From positions 456,249 to 520,248 of the forward strand of contig NZ_JAUSSR010000003.1 of the NCBI RefSeq assembly GCF_030812475.1: a stretch of DNA of 64,000 nt, in the 5' to 3' direction. The position numbers were made by a program, and so were the translations under genes. The stretch comes from Pseudomonas lini. Its GTDB lineage: Bacteria; Pseudomonadota; Gammaproteobacteria; Pseudomonadales; Pseudomonadaceae. The notes beneath the pieces are model-generated. The model searched no databases. It was not told where the DNA came from and saw nothing but the letters and a program-made list of their open reading frames with translations. Positions 45,825 through 54,432 of the stretch are shown one piece after another (within the stretch, counting starts at the first letter, position 1; each line of letters starts with the position of its first letter).

Positions 45825-47237
45825 ATGTCAGTCGCTACCAGCCTTGTGGAAGATCAGCCGGCCCGGATCGCTCCGGCGCCGACCGAGGTGCTTTATCAGT
45901 TCAACGAATCGCCGTTGCTGGCCCGACAAAGCCAGCAGGAATCGAACGCCCGCAGCTACCCGCGACGCATTCCCCTGGCGCTCAAGCGCGCCAAGGGTAT
46001 CTATGTCGAGGACGTCGAAGGTCGCACGTTCATCGACTGCCTGGCCGGCGCTGGCACGCTGGCACTGGGGCATAACCACCCGGTAGTGATCGAAGCGATC
46101 CAGCAAGTGCTGCGCGATGAGGTGCCGTTGCACACCCTTGACCTGACCACCCCGGTCAAGGACCAGTTTGTCCAGGATCTATTCGGCCTGCTGCCACGCG
46201 CCTTGGCCGTTGAAGCAAAGATCCAGTTCTGCGGCCCCACCGGCACCGACGCAGTGGAAGCCGCGCTGAAATTGGTGCGCACCGCCACCGGCCGCAGCAC
46301 TGTGCTGTCGTTTCAGGGCGGTTACCACGGCATGAGCCAGGGCGCGCTGAGCCTGATGGGCAGTCTGGGGCCGAAGAAACCCTTGGGCGCCTTGCTGAGT
46401 AACGGCGTGCAGTTCATGCCGTACCCCTACGATTACCGCTGCCCATTCGGTCTTGGTGGTGCGCAAGGGGTGCAGGTCAATCTCAATTACCTGGAGAACC
46501 TGCTCAATGACCCGGAAGCCGGCGTGCAGTTGCCGGCGGCGGTGATCGTCGAGGTGGTGCAGGGCGAGGGCGGGGTGATCCCGGCCGATCTCGACTGGTT
46601 GCGCGGTCTGCGGCGGATTACCGAACAGGCTGGCGTGGCGCTGATCGTCGATGAGATCCAGAGCGGATTTGCCCGCACCGGCAAGATGTTCGCCTTCGAG
46701 CATGCCGGGATCATTCCGGATGTGGTGGTGCTGTCCAAAGCCATCGGCGGCAGCCTGCCGCTGGCGGTGGTGGTTTATCGCGACTGGCTCGACACCTGGC
46801 TGCCAGGTGCCCATGCCGGAACGTTTCGCGGCAACCAGATGGCGATGGCGGCGGGCTCCGCGGTGATGCGTTACCTGACCGAACACGGCATCTGCGAGCA
46901 CGCCACCGCCATGGGCGAACGGTTGAGCGAACACCTGCGCATCCTGCAGCGCGACTTTCCACAACTGGGTGATATTCGCGGGCGCGGCCTGATGCTTGGC
47001 GTCGAACTGGTCGATCCGGCCGGCGCGCCGGATGTCCAGGGACACCCACCGATCTTTGTTCGCCTGGCGCCACGGGTGCAGCGTGAATGCCTCAAGCGCG
47101 GGCTGATCCTCGAACTCGGCGGTCGTCACGGTGGAGTAGTGCGCTTCTTGCCGCCGCTGGTTATCACCGCAGCCGAAATCGACCGGGTCGCCGAGATCTT
47201 CGGTCGGGCCATGGCTGCCGCGACTGCCGGCTTGTAA
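45825..47237 (+). CDS. pvdH: L-2,4-diaminobutyrate:2-oxoglutarate aminotransferase PvdH
   Basis: PLP enzyme of 470 residues that makes diaminobutyrate from aspartate semialdehyde; PvdL uses it for the pyoverdine chromophore. It is a class-III aminotransferase: [27 protein letters not shown] near the start, the cofactor-phosphate segment [14 protein letters not shown], the PLP-ring block [12 protein letters not shown] and the Schiff-base Lys in [15 protein letters not shown]. Length equals that of P. aeruginosa PvdH (about 469). It is preceded by a perfect PvdS box and an AGGGG site. The MbtH-like gene follows with its own box. Confidence 0.95.
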   Translation: MSVATSLVEDQPARIAPAPTEVLYQFNESPLLARQSQQESNARSYPRRIPLALKRAKGIYVEDVEGRTFIDCLAGAGTLALGHNHPVVIEAIQQVLRDEVPLHTLDLTTPVKDQFVQDLFGLLPRALAVEAKIQFCGPTGTDAVEAALKLVRTATGRSTVLSFQGGYHGMSQGALSLMGSLGPKKPLGALLSNGVQFMPYPYDYRCPFGLGGAQGVQVNLNYLENLLNDPEAGVQLPAAVIVEVVQGEGGVIPADLDWLRGLRRITEQAGVALIVDEIQSGFARTGKMFAFEHAGIIPDVVVLSKAIGGSLPLAVVVYRDWLDTWLPGAHAGTFRGNQMAMAAGSAVMRYLTEHGICEHATAMGERLSEHLRILQRDFPQLGDIRGRGLMLGVELVDPAGAPDVQGHPPIFVRLAPRVQRECLKRGLILELGGRHGGVVRFLPPLVITAAEIDRVAEIFGRAMAAATAGL

Positions 47238-47258
47238 ATTTTCCGGCACTTCGAACGT
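47235..47258 (+). promoter_or_regulatory. PvdS-dependent promoter element of the MbtH-like gene
   Basis: TAAAT-N16-CGT, complete match. The TAA of TAAAT is also the stop codon of pvdH. It lies 61 bases before the ATG at 47320. Confidence 0.88.
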
Positions 47259-47319
47259 TCCTTCTACAGACCGGCTGTGCACGCAGTGCAGCCCACCCCT
47301 ACAGCGATGGAGACACACC

Positions 47320-47547
47320 ATGACGTCAGTATTCGACCGCGAGGACATCCTCTTTCAGGTCGTGGTCAACCACGAAGAGCAATACTCGATCTGGCCCGAC
47401 TACAAGGCTGTGCCTGCCGGCTGGCGCACCGTGGGCAAGAGCGGCCTGAAAAAGGAATGCCTGGCCTACATTGAGGAAACCTGGACCGACATGCGGCCTT
47501 TGAGCCTGCGGCAGAAGATGGAAGAGCAGGCGGCTGTGGCGCTCTGA
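47320..47547 (+). CDS. MbtH-like protein
   Basis: Small chaperone of adenylation domains, 75 residues. The full MbtH signature is present: [19 protein letters not shown], then [20 protein letters not shown], with the two Trp that form the A-domain contact surface. It corresponds to PA2412 and is needed for full pyoverdine production in P. aeruginosa. It follows pvdH, has its own PvdS box and is closed by a terminator, so it can be made alone or with pvdH. Confidence 0.96.
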   Translation: MTSVFDREDILFQVVVNHEEQYSIWPDYKAVPAGWRTVGKSGLKKECLAYIEETWTDMRPLSLRQKMEEQAAVAL

Positions 47548-47557
47548 GTCGTCATGC

Positions 47558-47596
47558 AAAAAAAGCCCGCTGGAGGTGACAGTCAGCGGGCTTTTT
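47558..47596. terminator. Rho-independent terminator
   Basis: AAAAAAAGCCCGCTG and CAGCGGGCTTTTT form a stem around a short loop, with a T-run on both strands. It follows the MbtH-like gene. Confidence 0.9.
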
Positions 47597-47626
47597 CAGG
47601 TCTGGGATTTGTGTTGCCTATCAAGC

Positions 47627-47662
47627 CGCCTTCGCCGGCAAGCCGGTCTCGCTCCCACATGG
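47627..47662. repeat. Single REP element
   Basis: CTTCGCCGGCAAGCCGGTCTCGCTCCCACATGGG resembles the right arm of the variant REPIN at 45.1 kb, with no inverted partner next to it. Confidence 0.7.
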
Positions 47663-47686
47663 GATCGATGGCGTGACACAAATCCC

Positions 47687-47789
47687 CTGTAGGAGCGAGC
47701 TTGCTCGCGATGGTCGTTAACGATAGCGCGTTTTTATTGGCTAAACGTGGCGCTCTTTAGTCCATCGCGAGCAAGCTCGCTCCCACAGG
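47687..47789. repeat. REPIN
   Basis: Inverted REP arms at about 47687-47712 and 47764-47789. The spacer starts GGTCGTTAACGATAGCGCG, sharing its start with the REPIN in the pvdL leader. It ends 15 bases before the fpvF stop codon. Confidence 0.9.
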
Positions 47790-47803
47790 CCGGATTACTG
47801 ATG

Positions 47804-48706
47804 TTACACCCCGCTCAACCCCTTGATCACCAAATCCACATTCCCCTCCAGTTCCGCCACCGGATCCGCCGCATCCACGCTCAACACCACCAACCGACTC
47901 CCGGCCTCGGCAATCACCGCTTTCACCGCGTCCGAAGGCTGCCGATGATGCAACACCACCGCCACGTCATTGTCTTTCAGCGTAGCGCCCAATGCCTTGA
48001 GCGCTTCAGGTGTCCACTCGGCATCCGGCCGCGCATCGACGCCGATCAGCTCCAGGTTGAGCCCGCCGATCAGGTAGCCGAAGTGCTCGCTCAAGCTCAT
48101 CACACTGAGATTATCGGCACTGGCCAGGCGCGACTCATTGTCGGCGCTGAACTTGAGCAAGCGCTGTTTCAGTGCTGCCAGGTTGGCCTCGATCTTCGGC
48201 TTGGCCTCCGGCGCCAGGCGCGCCAGGTCCGCCGCCATCACGTCCGCCATCCGTCCCATGTTGTTGCTGGAAAACCACGGCTGGCTGTTCAACCCATCGA
48301 CCTTGTTGTCCGGCTGCACGGCGATGCCGGGCAGGGCGCCGTCCACCGGGCGAGCGGCATCGACTTCGACGATACGGATATTGCTGCGCCGGGAGATCGG
48401 GTACAGCGGATCATCCGCCCAGAGTGAACGCAGGCCGATGACCGCATCGGCATCGCTCGCCAGTCTGGCCAGCGCCGGCGCGCCACGTCCGGTGAAGTAG
48501 GCGGTCTGACGGCTGCCAGGCAGGTTGGCCGGCGCCGCTCGTTCAAGGTTGATGTCAGTGCCCTTGAGCAGGACTTCACCCAGACCGTAAGTAATCGGCA
48601 GGGACGCCAGCACCCGCAACGGTTTGGCGCCGTCCGCCGCAAAGGATGTATGGGCCAGCCCACACAGGGCTATGGCCAGGGTCAATTGACGTAGAGAAAA
48701 AGACAT
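47804..48706 (-). CDS. fpvF: Periplasmic substrate-binding protein FpvF
   Basis: Secreted cluster A-I (zinc/manganese-type) binding protein of 300 residues. The signal peptide ends near SFAADG; LRVLASLPITYGLGEVLL and the VMSLSEHFGYLIGG block with His are family-like. It is the last gene of the fpvGHJK-CDEF operon and is the second binding protein with FpvC. In P. aeruginosa FpvC and FpvF bind iron-free or iron-loaded pyoverdine in the periplasm. Compared with classic ZnuA proteins several metal-ligand His are missing, which fits a siderophore rather than a bare metal as ligand. Confidence 0.88.
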   Translation of the reverse strand: MSFSLRQLTLAIALCGLAHTSFAADGAKPLRVLASLPITYGLGEVLLKGTDINLERAAPANLPGSRQTAYFTGRGAPALARLASDADAVIGLRSLWADDPLYPISRRSNIRIVEVDAARPVDGALPGIAVQPDNKVDGLNSQPWFSSNNMGRMADVMAADLARLAPEAKPKIEANLAALKQRLLKFSADNESRLASADNLSVMSLSEHFGYLIGGLNLELIGVDARPDAEWTPEALKALGATLKDNDVAVVLHHRQPSDAVKAVIAEAGSRLVVLSVDAADPVAELEGNVDLVIKGLSGV

Positions 48707-49606
48707 TTATCCAAGGTTCCCTTTCAGGCTGGGGACAACGCCACGGGCAATGGCGGCCAGGGCGAAGGCGATACCGGCGACCAGGATGATCGCGGCGCCG
48801 GACGGGATCGGCAGGTCGAAGACAATCGGCGCGAGAATCCCGCACAGTGTGCTGACCGTGGCGATCAGCACCGAGCACCAGAAAAATCCTTTCAATGACT
48901 GGCTCAGTAACCGCGCCGCCGCCGCCGGAATCACCAGCAGGGCGCCGACCAGGATCGCGCCGATGACTTTAACCGCCGCCACGGTGATCAGGGTCACCAG
49001 AATCACGAACAGGTAATCCAGGGTCTTCACCGCCACACCGCGCACCGCCGCCAGTTGCGGGTTGAAACTGGCGAGCATGATGCGGTTGTACAGCGGCAAG
49101 GCCAGGGCCATGACCAATGAACCGACAATGGCCAGTACCAGCAGGTCATTGCCGTTGACCGTCAACACCGAGCCGAACAGCACGTTTTCCAGAATGTGCA
49201 CGTTGATCTTGCCGGCCAGAATCAGCAGCAGGCTGGCACCCAGCGCCAGGGACACCGAGAGGAACACACCGATCAAGGTGTCCGGCGCCAGGCCGGTGCG
49301 GTTGCGCAGGTAGTTGAGCAAGATGCCGAACAGCAGGCAGTAGCCGAACAGGCTGCCGTAAGGTCCGGTGTAGGGTTCCCCGAGCAGGATGCCGATGGCC
49401 ACGCCGGTCAATGCCGCGTGACCCACCGCTTCGGAGAAGAATGCGAAGCGCTTGACCACCACCAGCGTGCCCAGGCCACCCAGCACCGGCCCGATCAGCA
49501 AGCCGGCGAGCAAGGCATTGACCACGAATCCATAGGCCAGCGCCTCGGGCAGATAACCCGACGAGGCCCAGCCCTGGACCATCAAGCGAAAGGCTTCGTA
49601 ACTCAT
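48707..49606 (-). CDS. fpvE: ABC transporter permease FpvE
   Basis: Inner-membrane permease of 299 residues of the ZnuB/MntB (ABC-3) family with about eight hydrophobic segments. Recognisable parts are GPVLGGLGTLVVVKRFAFFSEAVGHAALTGVAIG near the N-terminus and LITVAAVKVIGAILVGALLVIPAAAARLL near residue 210. It pairs with the ATPase FpvD, whose stop shares one base with its start, and is followed directly by fpvF. The system imports iron released from ferripyoverdine. Confidence 0.9.
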   Translation of the reverse strand: MSYEAFRLMVQGWASSGYLPEALAYGFVVNALLAGLLIGPVLGGLGTLVVVKRFAFFSEAVGHAALTGVAIGILLGEPYTGPYGSLFGYCLLFGILLNYLRNRTGLAPDTLIGVFLSVSLALGASLLLILAGKINVHILENVLFGSVLTVNGNDLLVLAIVGSLVMALALPLYNRIMLASFNPQLAAVRGVAVKTLDYLFVILVTLITVAAVKVIGAILVGALLVIPAAAARLLSQSLKGFFWCSVLIATVSTLCGILAPIVFDLPIPSGAAIILVAGIAFALAAIARGVVPSLKGNLG

Positions 49607-50457
49607 CAGGCAGGGCTCCGTGGATGGGTGGAGAACAGGGTCAGCAGGCGTTCCGGCGTCAGTGCCTGTTTCGGTGCCGCATCGAACAGTACCCGGCGAT
49701 TGAGCCCGGTGACGCGATCGGCCAGACGCCCGACCGCTTCCAGGTCATGCTCGATCCACAGCACGGTGATGCCGCTGCGGCGCCAGTCGCCGAGCAGCCG
49801 TTCGAACACCTGGATGCCCGCTTCATCGAGAGCCGACATCGGCTCATCCAGCACCAGCAGTTGCGGCGCCGGGATCAGCCCCTGAGCCAGCAACACGCGC
49901 TGGCGTTCGCCACCAGACAAGGCGCCCATGCGTCGTTTGCGCTTGTCCTGCATGCCGACCCGCTCCAGTGCTTCACCGATCGCGGCCGCATAATGCTTGC
50001 TCAAACCGAGGAACGCCGGCCGCCGCTGGCACATCGCGGCCATGAAGTCGTCAACGGTCATCGGCAGGCCGCGGTCGAATTCCAGTGCTTGCGGCACATA
50101 GCCGATGGTCCCGGGCGTGCCCGGCCATTGCAGGCTCAAGCGACCCTGATGCGGCATCTGCCCGAGCAGGGTCTTGATCAGCGAACTCTTGCCGCCCCCG
50201 TTGGGGCCGACCAGCGCATGCACGCTGCCGGGCTGGACCTGGAAGGTGACCTGGTCAAGGATCGTCGTGCGGCCGAGGGTCAGGCTGACCTCCGCAAAAT
50301 CCAGCGTCGGCCCCAGACCCTGTGGGAGCGACGGTGCGACGATTCGACCTGCTCGCGAATGCGGTATCTCATTTAGCGATGATGTCGACTGACTGGACGC
50401 CTTCGCGAGCAAGCCCGCTCCCACAGGGGATTCGCTGAGTGTTTCTTTAGCCGTCAT
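49606..50457 (-). CDS. fpvD: ABC transporter ATPase FpvD with REPIN-encoded N-terminal insert
   Basis: ATPase of 283 residues for the FpvE permease. Walker A is GPNGGGKSSLIKTL, the signature is ALSGGERQRVLLAQ, Walker B is LLVLDEPMSALDE, with the switch His in IEHDLE. The domain begins at LDFAEVSLTLG near residue 52. The first 50 residues are unusual: about 10-47 are translated from a REPIN (PVGAGLLAKASSQS at one arm and RAGRIVAPSLPQG at the other). The ATG overlaps the fpvC stop (ATGA), which supports this start, and no other start lies before the core. ATPase function should be unaffected; the insert is probably a neutral in-frame extension. Confidence 0.9.
   Translation of the reverse strand: MTAKETLSESPVGAGLLAKASSQSTSSLNEIPHSRAGRIVAPSLPQGLGPTLDFAEVSLTLGRTTILDQVTFQVQPGSVHALVGPNGGGKSSLIKTLLGQMPHQGRLSLQWPGTPGTIGYVPQALEFDRGLPMTVDDFMAAMCQRRPAFLGLSKHYAAAIGEALERVGMQDKRKRRMGALSGGERQRVLLAQGLIPAPQLLVLDEPMSALDEAGIQVFERLLGDWRRSGITVLWIEHDLEAVGRLADRVTGLNRRVLFDAAPKQALTPERLLTLFSTHPRSPA
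50319..50428. repeat. REPIN inside the fpvD coding sequence
   Basis: Inverted REP arms at 50319-50364 and 50400-50428 lie wholly within the 5' end of fpvD. The left arm is diverged in its middle (GACGGTGCGACGATTCGACC). No stop codon occurs in the fpvD frame through the element. Confidence 0.85.
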
Positions 50458-51380
50458 TTCCCCGACTCCTGAATCGCCCGGACCACGGTGTTGAGGTTGC
50501 CGGTCATTTCCTTTTCGTACTTGTCAGCCGTGTACTCGCCATAGGAAATGTGCGACAGCGGATACAGCTTCACCCCGGATTCACGCTGGATGGTTTCGAC
50601 GTAAGTCGATGGAAAATCCATCTCGGAGAAGATCACTTTCACGTCCAGTTCGCGCAATTGGTCGATGGTCTTTTTCAGCTGGCTCGGGCTCGGCTCGATG
50701 CCATGGGCCGGCTCGACCACGGCGGTCACTTCGAGGCCGAATTCGCGCAGCAGGTAGTCATACGCCGCATGCACCGTAGCCACCCGCAATTCGGCGTTTG
50801 GCGCCTGGGTCAGTTTGGCCAGGGCGTCGGCGCGCATCTGCCGCAGGCGTTTGCCGTAGGCGCGGGCGTTCTGCGTGTAGGTCTTGGCGTTGGCGGGGTC
50901 GAGCTTGCCCAGTTCCCGGGCGATGTTGTTGACCTGGGCTATCGAAGCGCTGATCGACAGGAAAGTATGCGGGTTCACGACCTTGCCGGCACCACGGGCG
51001 GCAACGCCGGTAGCGGCCAGCAAAGGTACGTTTTCGTTGGCTTCGATCACCGGGACGTTCGGTGTTTCGCTGGCGGCAATCATGCGGTCGGCAAAGTCGT
51101 CATGACCCACACCGTTGAGCACGACCACATCCAGGCCGCTGATGCGCTTGATGTCTTCGGCACGAGGCTCGTAGGCATGCGGGTTGAAACCGGCCGGGAT
51201 CAACGGCACGACTTCGGCCTTGTCGCCGACGATGTTCGCCACATAACTGTAATAAGGGTGGAGGGTGATGCCGATGCGCAGCCGCTTGGCCTCGTCGGCA
51301 CTGGCCAGGGGTGTCAGCAGGCAGGCGAGCAGGCCGACCAGCAGCAGGCGCAGCAATGAGCGTGGAGATGAACTAGGCAT
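50454..51380 (-). CDS. fpvC: Periplasmic substrate-binding protein FpvC
   Basis: Cluster A-I binding protein of 308 residues. After a signal peptide ending near PLASADEAK it shows LRIGITLHPYYSYVANIVGD, the GFNPHAYEPRAEDIKRI motif with a metal-binding His, a His in VNPHTFLSIS, and the late SEMDFPSTYVETIQRESG block. These His are those of ZnuA/TroA-type metal sites, so this is the metal-binding partner of the pair FpvC/FpvF. It corresponds to PA2407. The stop overlaps the fpvD start by four bases. Confidence 0.9.
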   Translation of the reverse strand: MPSSSPRSLLRLLLVGLLACLLTPLASADEAKRLRIGITLHPYYSYVANIVGDKAEVVPLIPAGFNPHAYEPRAEDIKRISGLDVVVLNGVGHDDFADRMIAASETPNVPVIEANENVPLLAATGVAARGAGKVVNPHTFLSISASIAQVNNIARELGKLDPANAKTYTQNARAYGKRLRQMRADALAKLTQAPNAELRVATVHAAYDYLLREFGLEVTAVVEPAHGIEPSPSQLKKTIDQLRELDVKVIFSEMDFPSTYVETIQRESGVKLYPLSHISYGEYTADKYEKEMTGNLNTVVRAIQESGK

Positions 51381-51415
51381 GGGGAAGCGGTCTTCTCTCG
51401 GGTGAAGGCGAGGGT

Positions 51416-51988
51416 TCAGTGTCGGTGCTGGCGGGTCACGCCGGCATCGAATTGCGCGACGATCTGCTGCCAGCCGGCGCTTTCGAGCGCGGCGTCAGTG
51501 AGGTCGGTCGGGGCCGCGAGGGTTTCGCCGGGGTTGAGCCAGATGTCCGGCGCATTGTCGCCAGCGCTCAGGCGCATCAGGAACGAGCCGGCCACCGCAG
51601 GCGCCTGGCTCTGGCCGAAGTAGGCCCTGGCCTCGAGCAATTGCCAGGCATGGCCGCCACGGCTGACGGAGCTGGCGTCCCTCGCAAACGGCGCGAAGCC
51701 TTCATTGGCGAGGACTTCAGGCGTCGGCAAGGTCTGCTGTTCCTGGCGCAGCAGATGAATTTCGTCCAGCGTCACCCGCAGGTCGGCGTAGATGCCTTGC
51801 TCGGAGGCGCTCAGGTCGCGACGGGCGTCCAGTTGATGGCTGTTGACGTTGCTCACTTCCTGGGATTCATGGCGCCAGGCGACGACCGAGCCGGCCACCG
51901 CCAGGATCATCAGGCACAGCAGCAGCACATACAGGGTTTCATGACCGGCTCCGGCCGGGCGGACGACGTGGGTGGTTGGCGTGCTCAT
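51416..51988 (-). CDS. fpvK: Periplasmic iron-release operon protein FpvK (DUF6162-type)
   Basis: A 190-residue protein with a single N-terminal membrane segment (TLYVLLLCLMILAVAGSVVAW, about 18-38) and a soluble periplasmic part that is helical around SASEQGIYADLRVTLDEIHLLRQ. It has no known enzymatic motif. The ATG overlaps the fpvJ stop by four bases. It matches the position of PA2406, part of the FpvGHJK complex in which FpvG reduces ferripyoverdine iron. Identity rests largely on gene order. Confidence 0.8.
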   Translation of the reverse strand: MSTPTTHVVRPAGAGHETLYVLLLCLMILAVAGSVVAWRHESQEVSNVNSHQLDARRDLSASEQGIYADLRVTLDEIHLLRQEQQTLPTPEVLANEGFAPFARDASSVSRGGHAWQLLEARAYFGQSQAPAVAGSFLMRLSAGDNAPDIWLNPGETLAAPTDLTDAALESAGWQQIVAQFDAGVTRQHRH

Positions 51989-52314
51989 GGGGCCTCGATA
52001 TCCGCTTGGTCGATCTCGACCACGTGACCGGGGCCGGCGTCGAACAGCACGTAGAACTCGGCGCCGGGCTTCTTGAAGGTCAGGGTAGAATCGGCACCGA
52101 GCTTGCCCGGCACCAGGATGGTTTCGTCGTAGCCGATCACATCCAGGGTTACGCCCGGCGCACCGCTGCCATCGGAAAAGCCGCCGGTGCACCGGATCTG
52201 CTCGGCGTCGATGGCCTTGCACTCGCACATTGGGTTGTGGGCCAGGGCGCTGGCGCTGAAACCGGCGCAAAACACCAGTAATGCGGCGCTCAGAGGACGG
52301 ATAAGATTGATCAT
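51985..52314 (-). CDS. fpvJ: Periplasmic iron-release operon protein FpvJ
   Basis: Secreted 109-residue protein. The signal peptide (INLIRPLSAALLVFCAGFSA) ends near SALAHN. The mature part has MCECKAIDAEQIRCTGGF with three Cys and an immunoglobulin-like beta domain: VTLDVIGYDETILVPG and DSTLTFKKPGAEFYVLFD. The Cys cluster could bind metal or form disulfides. Its start overlaps the fpvH stop and its stop overlaps the fpvK start, four bases each. It corresponds to PA2405. Confidence 0.82.
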   Translation of the reverse strand: MINLIRPLSAALLVFCAGFSASALAHNPMCECKAIDAEQIRCTGGFSDGSGAPGVTLDVIGYDETILVPGKLGADSTLTFKKPGAEFYVLFDAGPGHVVEIDQADIEAP

Positions 52315-52853
52315 GGTTTGCCTCCTTGTTGATTCAGCCAGGCGAGGGTGGCCGGGGAAGCCTGACTCAGTGCAATGGATGCCTGATGCATGCTGCCGTC
52401 CCAGCCTTCCATGGTGATCCACAGTTCGGCGTCGGCCTTGGTCTTCTCCGGGATCGGCAGCATCGCCCCCATGCGGTATGGCGTGCCGAAGAAAATCACC
52501 CCGGCGGCGCGCAGGCTGCGTGGCTTGCCGATGCGCAGGTAAGTCGCCTTGACCTGATCGCGGCAGCTGTCGCACAGCGCCGCGTTGAAGTTCTTCATGT
52601 AGCCGGCCGGGCCATCGAGCCTCGGTGCCTCATTGCGCAATTCGGCCAGGCGCAGGCTCCAGGGCCCGACCTGAACCTCTCCGACTTCCCGCTCGCCCAG
52701 GCCCGTATCACCGCGAAACAGTGCGGCATCGGCGAAGTACTTGGGCATGAACCCCAGTGGCACCAGCAACAGCAGGACGTTGATGTGGAAGCGCCATTTG
52801 TGCCAGAAACGGCTCAGTTTCGAACCTGGTTTTTCTGCGGCGAACAGGCTCAT
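52311..52853 (-). CDS. fpvH: Membrane protein FpvH of the ferripyoverdine reduction complex
   Basis: A 180-residue protein with one N-terminal membrane segment (FHINVLLLLVPLGFMPKYFA, about 22-42) and a periplasmic domain. It contains a CDSC pair in FNAALCDSCRDQVKATYLRIG and a beta-rich C-terminus (GVIFFGTPYRMGAM, LWITMEGWDGSMHQ). The gene overlaps fpvG by four bases. It matches PA2404, which supports FpvG activity. No enzymatic motif is known; the CxxC might be redox-active or metal-binding. Confidence 0.82.
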   Translation of the reverse strand: MSLFAAEKPGSKLSRFWHKWRFHINVLLLLVPLGFMPKYFADAALFRGDTGLGEREVGEVQVGPWSLRLAELRNEAPRLDGPAGYMKNFNAALCDSCRDQVKATYLRIGKPRSLRAAGVIFFGTPYRMGAMLPIPEKTKADAELWITMEGWDGSMHQASIALSQASPATLAWLNQQGGKP

Positions 52854-54049
52854 TGGCTGACCTCCGTGGTTTCACGGCTGGTGGCCGCAGCGGTCTGGCT
52901 GCGTGGGGATTTGTTGCTGCGCTTGAGGGCGTTGGCCGTGGCCAGGGCGGTGCGCTTGGTCCAGATCAACAGGCCGCTGAGGACCATCATGCTCAGGATC
53001 AGACCGAAGAAGAACCAGATCAGCTTGATCCAGAGGCCACCGAAATCGCCGGTGTGCAGTGGCCGCATGGATTCGGTGACCAGTTCCAGACCCGAGCGGT
53101 CCGACAGCAGGCGGGTGGCGCCGACGTCGCCGGTGTACGGGTTGATTTCGGCAGTCTGGAATATCAGCGGATACCAGCTGCGCCCCCCCACCGACAGGTA
53201 GCTGTAGGCATTGGCCGGCAGGCTGACAAAGCTGTCTTCCAGCCCGGGGATGCTGGTCTTGGCCTGCGCAATCGCGGTCTCCAGGCTGATCATCGGCGCC
53301 GGCGCGCCATCGGCGGTCATCGGCACGCTTTCGCGCTGGACCACCAGCGCCACCGGCGCGGTGGAAATCGACACCTGGTTATCGAACAGGAAGGCTTCGA
53401 TCAGGAACCAGGTGCTGGTGACGGAAATCACCGCGATAAACCAGATCGACCAGATGCCGCTGAGGCGGTGAAAGTCGCCCCAGAAGATCCGTGCACCGTG
53501 GCGAATACGCAGGGTCGGTCGGAAAAAGCCTTTCCAGAAGCGCTTGTAGACCACCAGTCCGGTGACCAGGGATGCGAGCAACGGCAGGCTGAGGAACGAC
53601 ACCAGGTACCAGCCCCAGCTGTAACCATTGGTGAACGGCACCAGCCACCAGCCATGCAGTGCACGGGTAAACGCCTTGAAATTGAATTGCGGTGCCGTGC
53701 CCTGGATCACGCCGCTGTACGGGTTGACGTAGACCGTCACCGAACGACCGTCGGGATAGCTGACCTCCACGTCGAGGGCGAAGTGTGATTCGTCGGGTCG
53801 ACTGATGGACTCGACCAGGGTATCGGGTTCGGCCTTCTTGATGGCGGCGATGATCTGGTCATAACTGAGCAGCGGCGCATCGTCTGAAGGTTGGCTGGCG
53901 CGCATTTGCGGGTTTGCCAGCCAGACGATTTCCTGACTGACCACCGCCAGGGTGCCGGTAACGCAGACGATCAGCACGAAAAACCAGATGGGCAGGGCCA
54001 GCCAGCTATGGACCAGAAACCAGAGTTTTGAGCGGGATTTCTTCGACAT
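52850..54049 (-). CDS. fpvG: Ferripyoverdine reductase FpvG (PepSY-TM family)
   Basis: Inner-membrane protein of 399 residues of the PepSY-associated TM family. Membrane segments are at about 10-35 (LVHSWLALPIWFFVLIVCVT), 155-180, 200-225 and 345-370. Conserved His occur in KLWFLVHSWLA, FTRALHGWW, WGDFHRLSGIWS and SMRPLHTGDFGG, as expected for haem-type electron transfer. FpvG reduces the iron of ferripyoverdine in the periplasm so that the metal is released and the siderophore recycled. The start at 54049 (MSKKSRSKLWF) is preferred to 54154. It heads the eight-gene operon fpvGHJK-CDEF. I found no clear PvdS box or Fur site in front of it. Confidence 0.9.
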   Translation of the reverse strand: MSKKSRSKLWFLVHSWLALPIWFFVLIVCVTGTLAVVSQEIVWLANPQMRASQPSDDAPLLSYDQIIAAIKKAEPDTLVESISRPDESHFALDVEVSYPDGRSVTVYVNPYSGVIQGTAPQFNFKAFTRALHGWWLVPFTNGYSWGWYLVSFLSLPLLASLVTGLVVYKRFWKGFFRPTLRIRHGARIFWGDFHRLSGIWSIWFIAVISVTSTWFLIEAFLFDNQVSISTAPVALVVQRESVPMTADGAPAPMISLETAIAQAKTSIPGLEDSFVSLPANAYSYLSVGGRSWYPLIFQTAEINPYTGDVGATRLLSDRSGLELVTESMRPLHTGDFGGLWIKLIWFFFGLILSMMVLSGLLIWTKRTALATANALKRSNKSPRSQTAAATSRETTEVSQ

Positions 54050-54309
54050 GATTAAAGGTCTTGTTTCGATGAGAGGGCCTCTGCTGCGGGCTTCCCGGCG
54101 TTGAGGTCCATGGAAGGTCCGGCCGTGGCTTTTGCCTGCGCGGCCCGACTGCATCTATATAAGACGAATGAGGATCGGAAATCCCGAAGGGGAATATGAA
54201 AGAAAATGTTTCGCGTTCCCGCCAACGCTGATTTTGCATCGGGATGACGCACCGCCGCGAGCCAAAATGGCAAAAGGCGGTGTCCAGGGGAATATGCAGA
54301 GTTGGTGAT

Positions 54310-54413
54310 GGCCCCATCGCGGGCAAGCCGCGCTCCCACAGGTTTTTTGTCGTTCTTGATCATTGCAAACGACACCAAAACCTGTGGGAGCGCGGCTTGC
54401 CCGCGAAGAGGCC
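54310..54413. repeat. REPIN upstream of fpvG
   Basis: Arms at 54310-54342 and 54381-54413, inverted, with the variant core CGGGCAAGCCGCGCTCCCACAGG. It lies in the 383-base gap between fpvG and the VOC gene. The rest of that gap (54050-54309) holds no gene or site I can recognise. Confidence 0.88.
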
Positions 54414-54432
54414 CGACCAGGCACCGAGGATT

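Noticed and set aside
46179..47348. 389-codon frame antisense to pvdH
   Set aside because: Shadow frame with no family features; pvdH is certain on the plus strand.
47627..47790. CRISPR-like spaced repeats
   Set aside because: The repeats are inverted REP palindromes of uneven spacing, not direct repeats with unique spacers.
54050..54309. PvdS box or Fur site before fpvG
   Set aside because: No TAAAT-N16-CGT or convincing Fur match on the minus strand, although control of this operon by iron would be expected.
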